A stretch of DNA of 64,000 nt, taken from positions 4,769,001 to 4,833,000 of the forward strand of contig NZ_CP136920.1 in the NCBI RefSeq assembly GCF_033100135.1, written 5' to 3'. The position numbers were made by a program, and so were the translations under genes. This stretch comes from Rubellicoccus peritrichatus (GTDB lineage: Bacteria; Verrucomicrobiota; Verrucomicrobiia; Opitutales; Cerasicoccaceae). Positions 16,663 to 25,194 of the stretch are shown piece by piece (the first letter of the stretch is position 1; the number at the start of each line of letters is the position of its first letter). The notes below the pieces were generated by a model, which saw only the letters and a program-made list of their open reading frames with translations, was not told the DNA's origin and searched no databases.

Positions 16663-19317
16663 TCAAAATACTTCACTAAGCGCACTATCGAGTGCGTTGG
16701 CATCCTTACCACCGCCCATGGCAAAGTCAGGTTTGCCACCGCCCTTGCCGCCAACCTTTGGAGCAAGTTCACGAATAACATCCCCAGCCTTGAAGCCTTT
16801 TTCGATAGCTTCCGGAGTGCAAAGCGCCACCAGAGTGACCTTATCTCCTGAAACCGAACCAAGAACAATCACTGAAGGTCCAAGCTTCTTCGAAAGATCA
16901 GCGGCCAGACCGCGTAGGTCACCAGGATTACTTACTGAAACTTTACCTGAAAGCAGTTTCAGACCATCGCGCTCGATGGCTTTCTCCAGCAAAGCGCTCC
17001 CCTGCTCAGCTGCCCCTTTTTGTTCCAAACCACGAACTTTCTTTTCCAACTTCTGGCGCTGTTCGAGCAGGATGTTCAGACGCTTCTCGATCTCAGATGG
17101 TTTGCAGGAAAGTTTCGTTGCCATATGGTGAAGGCGATCGAAGAACTCGACAGCCATCGTATGAGCTGAGTGACCACTGTAGGCTTCGATTCGACGATTG
17201 CCAGCGGAGATCGCAGTCTCCTGAGTAATCTTGAAAAAGCCTAACTCACCTGTCGCACGACTGTGGGTCCCACCGCATAGCTCTTTGGAAAAACCACCGA
17301 TATCAACCACGCGCACGACAGAACCATACTTCTCACCAAATACACCGATCACATCATCCGGTTTGTCTTCATAGGGAATTTCGTACCAGTTAATCGGGCT
17401 GTTATCAATGATCGCATTGTTGACGATATGCTCAACGCGTTCCAGCTGCTCAGGAGTCAGTGCTTCGTAGTGACTAAAATCAAAGCGTAAATGCCCCGGA
17501 GCAACATGTGAACCACGCTGCTGAATGTGATTCCCAAGCACTTCTCGCAATGCATAATTTAGCAAGTGAGTCGCAGAATGGTGACGTTGAGTCTGGCGAC
17601 GCCGATCACAATCCACTGAAAGAACAGCCTGCTTGCCAACCCAATCATTGTAACTCTCGTCTTTAGCAACTTTGTGCAAGTAACGGCCTGCCTGGTCTTT
17701 GATGGTATCAATCACTTCGATTTTATATCCACCTAAATCAGCCACACCACTGTCACCGACCTGACCACCCATTTCAGCATAGAATGGGCTTTGTGAGAAC
17801 ATCAGGAAATCGTGCTCTTCACCAATAATATGGCCGGAAAGCTCAGTCTCGATCTTGGTGATATCACGACAATCAAAGCCGACGAATTGTGTTCGACTAT
17901 CCTCTTCTCCTGCTTCAACAATACTAATAACTTCTGTTTGATGGCCACCTAAGCTCTTATGCTTCTCCATCTCTGCGTTGAAGCCGATAATATCGACCAT
18001 GACGCTTCGCTCACGTCCAACAAGCTGAATTAGATCGATTGGAAAACCATATGTGCTGTAAAGCTCAAATGCCTGAGCACCAGTGATCTTGTCATGCTCA
18101 GCCGTGATCCGATCCAGCAGTTTTAAACCTCGATCAAGAGTCCGCTCAAAGGCCTGCTCCTCACTCTTGATTACCTTATAAATGACCTTATGCTGATCAG
18201 CCAATTCAGGGAAGAATGGCGACATTTTCTCAACTAAAGGCGCAACCATTTCAGCAAAAAAACCAGGCTTTAGATCGATACGTTTGCCAAACAGAATTGC
18301 GCGTCGCAAGATGCGGCGAAGAACATAGTTACGGCCGTCACTGTGTGGCAAAATGCCATCTGCGATGCTGAAAGAAAGCGTTCGGATGTGATCCGCCAGG
18401 ACACGGAAGATCACGTCCGTCATCTCTTCACCAGATAAGTCATCTCGATTCTCAGGAACGGTTCCGCGGTAAGTGTTTCCTGAAAGATTCGAAATGTGAG
18501 TAAAGATATCCTGAAAGAGATCGCTGTCGTAGTTACTTGGCGGCTTGGAAAAATCGGTAAAGCCTTCTGTCGTAGCCATAATGCCTGCCACACGTTCAAA
18601 GCCCATTCCCGTATCAACATGCTGCTCACTCAAAGCCTTGAACGAACCATCAGCCTCAGCATTAAACTGGATAAAAACGAGGTTCCAAATCTCGATGCAA
18701 CGCGAACTATCTGCATTGACCAGGCTCCCCTTGGTATCGCCCTTCTCGGTCAGATCAATATGGACTTCGGAACAAGGTCCGCAAGGTCCGGTCTCTCCCA
18801 TCATCCAGAAATTGTCCTTCTTGTTGCCGTTCACGATATGAACATCCGGATCGAGTCCCTCTTTTTCAAAGATGGCTTTCCAGAGATCATAAGCTTCCTG
18901 GTCAAATTCAGCAGGATCCCCCTTACCCGGTGAATAAACCGTTGCATAGAGACGCTCCTTGGGCAGCCCCCAGACTTCTGTTAATAGTTCCCATGCCCAG
19001 GTAATGGCCTCAGTCTTGAAGTAATCGCCAAAGGACCAGTTCCCCAGCATCTCAAAGAAGGTGTGGTGGTAGGTATCAAAGCCAACATCTTCAAGATCGT
19101 TGTGCTTGCCGCCTGCCCGAATACATTTTTGCGTATCCGCCGCACGCCCGTAAGGGGCCTTCTGCTCGCCCAGGAAATACGGCACGAACTGATTCATCCC
19201 CGCATTGGTGAAAAGCAGGTTCGGACTCGACGGCATCAAGGGAGCCGACGGAACTATAGTGTGCTTCTTGGCCTCGAAAAAATCGAGAAAGCTTTGGCGT
19301 AGCGCTTCGCTGGTCAT
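16663..19317 (-). CDS. alaS: Alanine--tRNA ligase
   Basis: Charges tRNA-Ala and edits Ser/Gly mischarging. The 884-residue protein has the class II catalytic domain at the N-terminus (MTSEALRQSFLDFFEAKKHT, then NLLFTNAGMNQF), a tRNA-recognition region (HSDGRNYVLRRILRRAI), the editing-domain zinc residues HSATH and CGGTH, and the C-terminal DHHA1-like oligomerisation domain rich in Gly (GGKGGGKPDFAMGGG). Length is typical. Monocistronic-looking: about 65 nt to the tiny membrane protein gene downstream and a long gap upstream. Confidence 0.98.
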   Translation of the reverse strand: MTSEALRQSFLDFFEAKKHTIVPSAPLMPSSPNLLFTNAGMNQFVPYFLGEQKAPYGRAADTQKCIRAGGKHNDLEDVGFDTYHHTFFEMLGNWSFGDYFKTEAITWAWELLTEVWGLPKERLYATVYSPGKGDPAEFDQEAYDLWKAIFEKEGLDPDVHIVNGNKKDNFWMMGETGPCGPCSEVHIDLTEKGDTKGSLVNADSSRCIEIWNLVFIQFNAEADGSFKALSEQHVDTGMGFERVAGIMATTEGFTDFSKPPSNYDSDLFQDIFTHISNLSGNTYRGTVPENRDDLSGEEMTDVIFRVLADHIRTLSFSIADGILPHSDGRNYVLRRILRRAILFGKRIDLKPGFFAEMVAPLVEKMSPFFPELADQHKVIYKVIKSEEQAFERTLDRGLKLLDRITAEHDKITGAQAFELYSTYGFPIDLIQLVGRERSVMVDIIGFNAEMEKHKSLGGHQTEVISIVEAGEEDSRTQFVGFDCRDITKIETELSGHIIGEEHDFLMFSQSPFYAEMGGQVGDSGVADLGGYKIEVIDTIKDQAGRYLHKVAKDESYNDWVGKQAVLSVDCDRRRQTQRHHSATHLLNYALREVLGNHIQQRGSHVAPGHLRFDFSHYEALTPEQLERVEHIVNNAIIDNSPINWYEIPYEDKPDDVIGVFGEKYGSVVRVVDIGGFSKELCGGTHSRATGELGFFKITQETAISAGNRRIEAYSGHSAHTMAVEFFDRLHHMATKLSCKPSEIEKRLNILLEQRQKLEKKVRGLEQKGAAEQGSALLEKAIERDGLKLLSGKVSVSNPGDLRGLAADLSKKLGPSVIVLGSVSGDKVTLVALCTPEAIEKGFKAGDVIRELAPKVGGKGGGKPDFAMGGGKDANALDSALSEVF

Positions 19318-19794
19318 GATTCTTTATGAAAAAGACGAGGATGCTGGCAGCTTGATTCAACTTTGTGAAGACGAAATATCAGGCATGTCATCCGTCATGA
19401 GCTAAGCTAGTAATTAAAGCCAAAGACATCCATCTTCTTACCAAATTCTATCTTCAGGCTCTACTTATTGATGGCTCTCATAGCACCGACAACTGCATCT
19501 ATATGCTCGATGTATACACCGTCTAAGTATTATATCCTCTTGTCTCTCCACATTTCTGAGGCATACGAATTCTCGATTTTGTCAAATCAGCTCAAATCAC
19601 TCACATATTCAAAAAAACAAAGTCTTGCCAAAAAACCTTGATTTATAAGGCCTAAACTCCATCATTCATATTCCAAAACGCTTTTTAACTTGTCGTTTCA
19701 AGTCTCACATAAGTTATTTTAAAGATTATTCATTTTCTTGACTCCAGTGACCATACTAGAGTCTTTTATATACTCCAACTAAATCTAGAATATT
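19318..19794. other. Gap between alaS and xylA
   Basis: A 477-nt AT-rich divergent region. I see no convincing coding frame, tRNA or long repeat. It must hold the promoters of alaS and xylA. The only structure I can point to is the palindrome at 19740-19763 just before xylA. Confidence 0.6.
19740..19763. promoter_or_regulatory. Operator-like inverted repeat upstream of xylA
   Basis: GACTCCAGT-N6-ACTAGAGTC: 9-nt arms with one mismatch, 31 nt before the xylA start codon. A -35-like TTGACT at 19738-19743 overlaps the left arm and TATACT lies at 19768-19773. The placement over a possible promoter fits a repressor site for xylose control, but no xylose regulator gene is in the window. Confidence 0.4.
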
Positions 19795-21102
19795 ATGCCA
19801 GATGCATTCGATATCCCGGCCATCGCGTTTGAAGGCCCAGATTCCAACAATCCCTTGGCTTTCAAGCATTACGATGCTGAGCAAGTAATTGAGGGTAAAA
19901 CCATGAGCGAGCACTTGCGCTTCGCCTGTGCTTACTGGCACACCATGCGCAATCCACTCTCTGATCCTTTTGGCGAAGGCACTGCGCAAATGCCCTGGGA
20001 TGATGGCACAAACTCCGTTGCCAACGCCAAGAAGCGCGCCAAAGTCTTTTTCGAATTCCTCGAAAAATGCCAGCTGGATTACTATTGCTTCCACGACAGG
20101 GATATTGCTCCTGAAGGCAAAACGATTGCTGGATCGGAAAAGAATCTGGAGTCCGTTGTCAAGGAGCTCGAAAAGTTGCAAAAACGCACGGGCAAAAAGC
20201 TTCTCTGGGGAACAGCCTGCCTCTTTACCCATCCTCGCTTCATGCACGGTGCTGGGACATCACCAAGTCTTGGTGTCTTCACTTATGCAGCAGCCCAGGT
20301 GAAAGCTGCCCTGGAGGCCACACACTACCTTGGTGGTGAAGGCTATGTTTTCTGGGGTGGACGCGAAGGCTACACCACCCTCCTCAACACGGACATGAAG
20401 CGCGAGCGCGAACACCTTGGTGCTCTCCTTCACATGGCTGTGGACCATAAGAAGAAAATTGGCTTCAAAGGTCCGTTTTTCATTGAGCCAAAGCCTCAAG
20501 AGCCGACCACCCACCAGTACGACTCTGACGTTGCTGCCTGCATGGACTTCCTCCGTGAATTCGATTTGCTTGAGCACTTCCAGCTCAACATCGAAACAAA
20601 CCACGCAACTCTTGCTGGCCATACGATGGAGCACGAACTAACTGCTGCCGCCAACGCAGGTGCTCTCGGAAGTATCGACGCCAACAGTGGAACAGCAAAC
20701 TGCGGCTGGGATACCGACCAATTCCCAACCGACATCTATCTAACAACCAAGACTATGCTCGTTGTGCTTGGTATGGGTGGTTTCAAAGCCGGAGGCCTCA
20801 ACTTCGACTCCAAACGCCGTCGTGAATCCTTCGAACCAGTTGATCTCTTCCATGCGCACATTGGGGGAATGGATGCCTTTGCCCGTGGCCTCAAGATTGC
20901 TGCGGCAATTCGTGCTGATGGTCGCCTGGACGATTTCATCAAGGAACGTTACTCATCATGGAATAGCGCTCTCGGAAAGAAAATCGAATCCGGTAAGTCT
21001 TCCCTGGCAGAACTCCGCAAACACGCCGTAAAGAATGGCGAGCCAGAGCTTTTCTCAGGCCGTCAGGAATATCTGGAGAATCTCATCAACGAATTCATCT
21101 AA
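19795..21102 (+). CDS. xylA: Xylose isomerase
   Basis: Interconverts D-xylose and D-xylulose (and glucose/fructose) in the cytoplasm with divalent metals. The 435-residue protein has all key segments: YYCFHDRDI with the catalytic His-Asp pair, [19 protein letters not shown] with the metal-bridging Glu/Lys, [12 protein letters not shown] and GSIDANSG for metal binding, and the class II N-terminal extension. No xylB xylulokinase is next to it; the PfkB kinase at 3330 is not a FGGY kinase and should not be assigned that role. A rho-independent terminator follows at 21127. Confidence 0.98.
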   Translation: MPDAFDIPAIAFEGPDSNNPLAFKHYDAEQVIEGKTMSEHLRFACAYWHTMRNPLSDPFGEGTAQMPWDDGTNSVANAKKRAKVFFEFLEKCQLDYYCFHDRDIAPEGKTIAGSEKNLESVVKELEKLQKRTGKKLLWGTACLFTHPRFMHGAGTSPSLGVFTYAAAQVKAALEATHYLGGEGYVFWGGREGYTTLLNTDMKREREHLGALLHMAVDHKKKIGFKGPFFIEPKPQEPTTHQYDSDVAACMDFLREFDLLEHFQLNIETNHATLAGHTMEHELTAAANAGALGSIDANSGTANCGWDTDQFPTDIYLTTKTMLVVLGMGGFKAGGLNFDSKRRRESFEPVDLFHAHIGGMDAFARGLKIAAAIRADGRLDDFIKERYSSWNSALGKKIESGKSSLAELRKHAVKNGEPELFSGRQEYLENLINEFI

Positions 21103-21126
21103 GAATTCAAAGTTTAGAATCATCAG

Positions 21127-21156
21127 AAGGAGGGCCAGCAACGGTCCTCCTTTTTT
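21127..21156 (+). terminator. Rho-independent terminator after xylA
   Basis: AAGGAGGGCC (21127-21136), loop AGCAAC, GGTCCTCCTT (21143-21152): a 10-bp stem with one G-U pair, followed by a T6 run starting at 21151. It lies 24 nt after the xylA stop. Confidence 0.9.
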
Positions 21157-21307
21157 GTTAAAGTCCTGCCGTAGAAATGCCTACGATTCACTTTGAAGTT
21201 GTCGCATTGTCGAGAATTCGGCAAACCCTAGGGCCAACGGACATTCAAGATGCTATTTACAGTGCGTAAAATGGCTTTAGCCAAGAGCTTATCCAACGAT
21301 TTTTCTA

Positions 21308-21380
21308 ACCACAAAGGACGCGAAGAGCACGAAGCTAATAACATGGATTCCATCTTCGTGCTCTTCGCGTCCTTTGCGGT
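21308..21380. repeat. Intergenic inverted repeat, CACRAAG family
   Basis: 27-nt arms with a single mismatch, 21308-21334 and 21354-21380, with a 19-nt loop. The left arm reads ACCACAAAGGACGCGAAGAG then CACGAAG, an imperfect 9-nt periodicity (CACAAAGGA, CGCGAAGAG, CACGAAG). It takes up much of the 333-nt gap between xylA and the CDF transporter gene and ends 55 nt before the latter. The rest of the gap holds the xylA terminator and no gene that I can see. Confidence 0.85.
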
Positions 21381-21435
21381 AAAACTTATCGTATTGATTT
21401 TGAATGAGATAGCCAATAATGGAGTAAGAAACTGA

Positions 21436-22395
21436 ATGTCCGTTAGCCCTAGCACCATGAGCAGCCACCATCACCATGACCATAGTGCTCATGGCCATGA
21501 AGGACATAGCCATTCCGCAAAGGGTATCCCCAAGAAGAGACTACTCCAGGCAATGGGCTTCAGTCTCGTTATCACGGTTGCTCAGATTATCGGTGGAATC
21601 ATCTCCGGCAGCCTGGCACTCATGTCTGATGCGCTCCATACAGCAACCGACGCCATCGCATTGATTGTTAGTTACATCGCAGTCAAACTAGGTGAAAAAC
21701 CAAGAACCGATCGCCACACCTTTGGATTAAAACGTGCTGAAATCGTGGCAGCAGTGCTCAATGCGGGTGTCCTGATCGGTATCAGTATATGGCTGATGTA
21801 TGAGGCAATTCTTCGTTATATCACTCCTGAAGAAGTCGAAGGCGGCATCATGGTCGGTGTCGCAACAGTTGGCCTGGTTGCTAACATCATAAACTCCTTT
21901 CTCCTCCACAAGGGAGCAAAGGACAATATCAACATGCGGTCCGCCTATCTGCATGTGTTAAGCGACGCTGTGGTCAGCGTCGGTGTTATTCTTGGCGGTA
22001 TCGCAATAATGTTTTTCAAAGTCACCTGGATCGATCCTACCCTAACCCTGATCATCTCTATCTGGCTAATTCGCGAAAGCTGGGGCATCGTTGGAGAAGC
22101 TCTGCAGATCATTATGATGGCGAGCCCTCGAGGAATAAATCTTAAGGATGTTGAGAAGTCTGTTGTGGAAATTGATGGTGTCTGTGGCATCCACCATATC
22201 CACCTTTGGCAATTGAATGACCAAAGTGTCCATTTTGAAGCCCATGTTGAAGTCGAAGACAAACTGGTCAGCAATACCGCATGCATCATTGATGCGATTG
22301 AAGATCGATTACATGATGATTACTCAATCACACACGTAACTGTTCAGCTCGAAGCCGGGCGTTGCGAAGAGACAAAGCGCATCTCAGAAAACTAA
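21436..22395 (+). CDS. Cation diffusion facilitator family metal exporter (CzcD-like)
   Basis: Exports Zn2+ or a similar divalent metal in exchange for protons across the inner membrane. The 319-residue protein opens with a His-rich cytoplasmic tail (SSHHHHDHSAHGHEGHSHS, residues 9-27) typical of the ZnT/CzcD branch. Six helices follow, with metal-site residues in LMSDALHTATDAIAL and YLHVLSDAVVSVG, then a C-terminal cytoplasmic domain (GVCGIHHIHLWQLNDQSVHFEAHV). A weak 6-bp hairpin follows the stop (22401-22416) without a U-tract. The metal cannot be told from sequence alone; the His-rich tail favours zinc. Confidence 0.94.
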   Translation: MSVSPSTMSSHHHHDHSAHGHEGHSHSAKGIPKKRLLQAMGFSLVITVAQIIGGIISGSLALMSDALHTATDAIALIVSYIAVKLGEKPRTDRHTFGLKRAEIVAAVLNAGVLIGISIWLMYEAILRYITPEEVEGGIMVGVATVGLVANIINSFLLHKGAKDNINMRSAYLHVLSDAVVSVGVILGGIAIMFFKVTWIDPTLTLIISIWLIRESWGIVGEALQIIMMASPRGINLKDVEKSVVEIDGVCGIHHIHLWQLNDQSVHFEAHVEVEDKLVSNTACIIDAIEDRLHDDYSITHVTVQLEAGRCEETKRISEN

Positions 22396-22457
22396 GACCA
22401 AAGCCAAAACTGGCTTCCTCAATGAGCAGACTCAACCTGTTGCCATAGACAATTGGA

Positions 22458-22487
22458 TTGACAAAATTTTAACATTACCGGTATACC
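22458..22487 (+). promoter_or_regulatory. Sigma-70-like promoter of the PEP-CTERM gene, predicted to give a leaderless mRNA
   Basis: TTGACA at 22458-22463, a spacer of 17-18 nt, and GTATAC or TATACC at 22481-22487. The -10 element contains the palindrome GGTATACC. The expected transcription start (about 22494) coincides with the ATG at 22495. Confidence 0.55.
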
Positions 22488-22494
22488 GATAGGT

Positions 22495-24198
22495 ATGTTA
22501 TCGTTTCCACACTACGCTACTATTGCATCCTGTCTGTTTGTCTCGACGTTAGGTTTTGCGCAAGACACCAAATTTGTTTTCGTGAATAATACCGGAGTAC
22601 CGGACGAAGCGGTTTTTCTCAATCTGCAAGGAAGCGCAGTCACCGGCACAACGGGAACAGGCGCGACTCTAAGCAACAATACGGATTACGCACTCAGCGA
22701 TATTTTGGGCACCATTAGTGGTGCTGGCAGCGGAGGTCCAACAGGCTCTGTCTCCAACCTCTCAATTTCAAGTTTCAGCGGCGCGATGTTTGCCACAATA
22801 GGACAGAAAATTGGCAGCTCTCAACCAGCCACCAGCGTCGTAAGCGGGCGCCTTGAGTCCACGATATTCGGTGGAAATAATGACAACAACAACTTTGATA
22901 CCTCCTATGTATCCAGCATCAGTTTGCCTCTCTCATACGCTGTCAAAAGACGTAGTAATGGCACGCTGGTCCCCCTGAGTTCGCAAGCCAACCAGATCAC
23001 CACCAATGGTCCTGCCGCTTTTACTGCCTTAACTCAGAGTACGAGTATCACGCCCAACGACGCACGTATCTCAGCCAACTACAACGTCCTCAACACTGGT
23101 GGCACCCAGCTCGGCACCCTCACCGGCACTGCGAGCATTCTTTCCCCTAGCAACGTTGGCACAAGCTACCATGATTGGACATCGAGCAATACCGGTATAC
23201 GCAATACCAGCAGCCTTATTCCCTGGATGCAAACGCAGGGTCCGGTAACAGTGGCCAATTACAACGTACCACTGACAGCACCACATCTACCAGGGGCTAA
23301 TATTGGCTTTGGTGGTAGTAGCGGCACTTCTCCTTTTGGCAGTGATGACCCCACCAACCGCTTCCTTCAGGGCCAAGACTATAGTCTTTCGGCACAATTT
23401 ACAAATGACATGAATCCAGGAGGAGCCAACGCGCAACTCACCGCACAAGGCATCACTGCTGGCACACCTGGCGTCATCATGACTGGAGGTGGCGGTAGTT
23501 ATGCCAGTGGAGACACTGGCACCTTTAATGTCTACATCACCAATTCGCAGCTGGATAACTCAAACGGTATTTATGGCGCCAATCCACAATACGTGATTCT
23601 TTGGACTGATCCAAGTGCTCCGAAAGATGGTGGCAATGACCTTGCTGTGACGACCACGAACACCAATAGCCTAACAGACCGTATCGTGGGGGATCTCCTG
23701 ACAGGTATCAATATGGGCTGGACTGATAGTCAAACCCAGATCGATACACACGCTACCAGCACCAATACCTCAGACAAACTAACAGGCACGATCTTTTCTG
23801 GGAGTACAGACTTAATTTCGCAACTGAGTACAGGCGAGTTCATTTACCTGCTTGATCTGCAGCAGGTTCCAGGTGCGATAACGGACAGCACAGTCCCGCT
23901 TTGGTTCGGCAATAACATCGAGACAAACGAGCTCTTTTACAACACTTACGGCAGTGCGTTGGCAGACGAAACCGGGGCTTATACCCTCGCTTACAGCGAC
24001 CGCCTCGCCGGAGGTCTTAGCCCGGATATATTTTATACCCCTGGGGGTCAAACCGTAGACATCAGCGACCTTTATCTCGAAATCACCCTCAACCCGGGTG
24101 ACTTTACTTTTACTCCAGTCCCAGAGCCCTCGACCTACGCACTTCTCCTTGGTTTTGGTGTGGTAGGCTTGGCTTGGGTGCGTCGCCGTAAAAAATAA
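22495..24198 (+). CDS. PEP-CTERM sorting domain protein
   Basis: A 567-residue exported protein. The signal peptide spans about residues 1-23 (ending VSTLGFAQ). The central part is Ser/Thr/Gly/Asn rich and low in charge, as in surface proteins of this group. The C-terminus is a full PEP-CTERM signal: VPEPSTYALLLGFGVVGL, then AWVRRRKK, i.e. motif, membrane helix and basic tail, which is recognised by exosortase. No exosortase gene is in the window. The frame is closed upstream by TGA at 22459, so ATG 22495 is the only normal start. Function beyond surface or matrix localisation is unknown. Confidence 0.88.
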   Translation: MLSFPHYATIASCLFVSTLGFAQDTKFVFVNNTGVPDEAVFLNLQGSAVTGTTGTGATLSNNTDYALSDILGTISGAGSGGPTGSVSNLSISSFSGAMFATIGQKIGSSQPATSVVSGRLESTIFGGNNDNNNFDTSYVSSISLPLSYAVKRRSNGTLVPLSSQANQITTNGPAAFTALTQSTSITPNDARISANYNVLNTGGTQLGTLTGTASILSPSNVGTSYHDWTSSNTGIRNTSSLIPWMQTQGPVTVANYNVPLTAPHLPGANIGFGGSSGTSPFGSDDPTNRFLQGQDYSLSAQFTNDMNPGGANAQLTAQGITAGTPGVIMTGGGGSYASGDTGTFNVYITNSQLDNSNGIYGANPQYVILWTDPSAPKDGGNDLAVTTTNTNSLTDRIVGDLLTGINMGWTDSQTQIDTHATSTNTSDKLTGTIFSGSTDLISQLSTGEFIYLLDLQQVPGAITDSTVPLWFGNNIETNELFYNTYGSALADETGAYTLAYSDRLAGGLSPDIFYTPGGQTVDISDLYLEITLNPGDFTFTPVPEPSTYALLLGFGVVGLAWVRRRKK

Positions 24199-24399
24199 GG
24201 TCACTACGGAGGTTACTTCCGCTCCAACTGCAAGCTTTCCACCGTCAATTGACCAGACGATTGCTCCATGGCATATGTGGTGCTATCGTAAGAAAGGCGC
24301 TGCAAAGAGCCTATGCGTATCCCTGAAAGCTAAAGCATAGAGCGATTTGATGTTTATACCGTTTTTTGGCCACATCTTAACTGAAACTTAATTCCGTTT

Positions 24400-24408
24400 T
24401 GTTATAAT
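24400..24408 (+). promoter_or_regulatory. Extended -10 promoter of a candidate small RNA
   Basis: TGT directly followed by TATAAT (24403-24408), the extended -10 consensus. No good -35 hexamer is seen at 16-18 nt, which is usual for extended -10 promoters. The expected start, about 24415, is exactly the first base of a hairpin. Confidence 0.6.
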
Positions 24409-24414
24409 GCAGGC

Positions 24415-24498
24415 CATCGATTTAACAGATCGATGAATCAAATGTCAGCCCAGGGTCCATTTTGAGAGAGTGAGTAAGGGCCCTGGGCTGACTCTTTT
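24415..24498 (+). ncRNA. Candidate small RNA with two hairpins
   Basis: About 84 nt from the predicted start to a U-rich end. Hairpin 1 is CATCGAT (24415-24421), a 7-nt loop and ATCGATG (24429-24435). Hairpin 2 pairs GTCAGCCCAGGGTCC (24444-24458) with 24478-24492 over 15 bp with one G-U, a 19-nt loop, and a 5-bp outer extension (TCAAA with TTTGA). TCTTTT at 24493-24498 gives a terminator-like end. No coding frame of note lies inside. The gap 24199-24674 holds no other gene that I can see. It could instead be a bidirectional terminator between the PEP-CTERM gene and lptE; the promoter argues for an independent RNA. No known RNA family was recognised. Confidence 0.5.
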
Positions 24499-24674
24499 GA
24501 TCAGCAGGATAAGCAGCAGTTAGCAGTAAAATACGAGTAAACTATCTAACAAAAACCCGTAAAAGTCACGTACTCATCACTTTAGAGCAGTTTTTGACTA
24601 ATTTTTAACTGATGCCATCCAAGACGCCTCAAAAAAGGATTTTAAGCGATGACGCTGAACAAGCCAAAGCCTGC

Positions 24675-25190
24675 TTACCAAACTGAGGTCACCATATTGG
24701 TCACCTTGTTCGCAACATCCTCTGTCAGCACAGGCATCGCCTGATACTCCGAAGGCTGGAAACCTCCAGTAATAAATGCCTGTTGTGAGGCACTCACCGA
24801 GCGATTCGAGATCAGATTCTTACTCGTTCGATTGTCAGCCAGAGTGACCTCAGCCTCCATGATTAGATTGAAGGACTCTGCCAAAAAGGTGTCTGAAGCC
24901 TGAGTCGAGGCAACATCACGATCGTAGTTCGTCACTTTGACATAAAGCGTGACGTCAGAAGGCGGGCTGCTGACAATCTTGATCGCCTGCTGCTCCTGGA
25001 GCTGAGCAATGATCTGCTGCGTCAGCATAGCCTGAACTTGCGGAGCAAAAGAGCTGTTCTTCACAGGTGGGACGTAGACCGTCTTGAAAGGCAGTTCACC
25101 AGGTTCACCCAGTCTGTAATGACTGCATCCGGCAATCAAACCGGCCAGTAAAGTCAGAAGAACGAAAGCGGAAATCGAACGTCGTTGCAT
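24675..25190 (-). CDS. lptE: LptE-like LPS-assembly lipoprotein
   Basis: Outer-membrane lipoprotein that would plug and assist LptD in placing lipopolysaccharide on the cell surface. The 171-residue product starts at ATG 25190 with a signal peptide ending LLAGLIAGC, a lipobox with acylated Cys at residue 22. The mature part has the LptE-type pattern: SHYRLGE, FKTVYVPPVKN, a helix (VQAMLTQQIIAQLQEQ), and beta strands including DVTLYVKVTNYDRD. An upstream in-frame start (25238) would lie inside the preceding TPR gene, while 25190 is 4 nt after its stop, which supports this start and co-translation. Confidence 0.82.
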   Translation of the reverse strand: MQRRSISAFVLLTLLAGLIAGCSHYRLGEPGELPFKTVYVPPVKNSSFAPQVQAMLTQQIIAQLQEQQAIKIVSSPPSDVTLYVKVTNYDRDVASTQASDTFLAESFNLIMEAEVTLADNRTSKNLISNRSVSASQQAFITGGFQPSEYQAMPVLTEDVANKVTNMVTSVW

Positions 25191-25194
25191 GATG

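Noticed and set aside
21250-21435. 61-codon frame NHKGREEHEANNMDSIF...
   Set aside because: It is made by the two arms of the 21308 inverted repeat and has no gene features.
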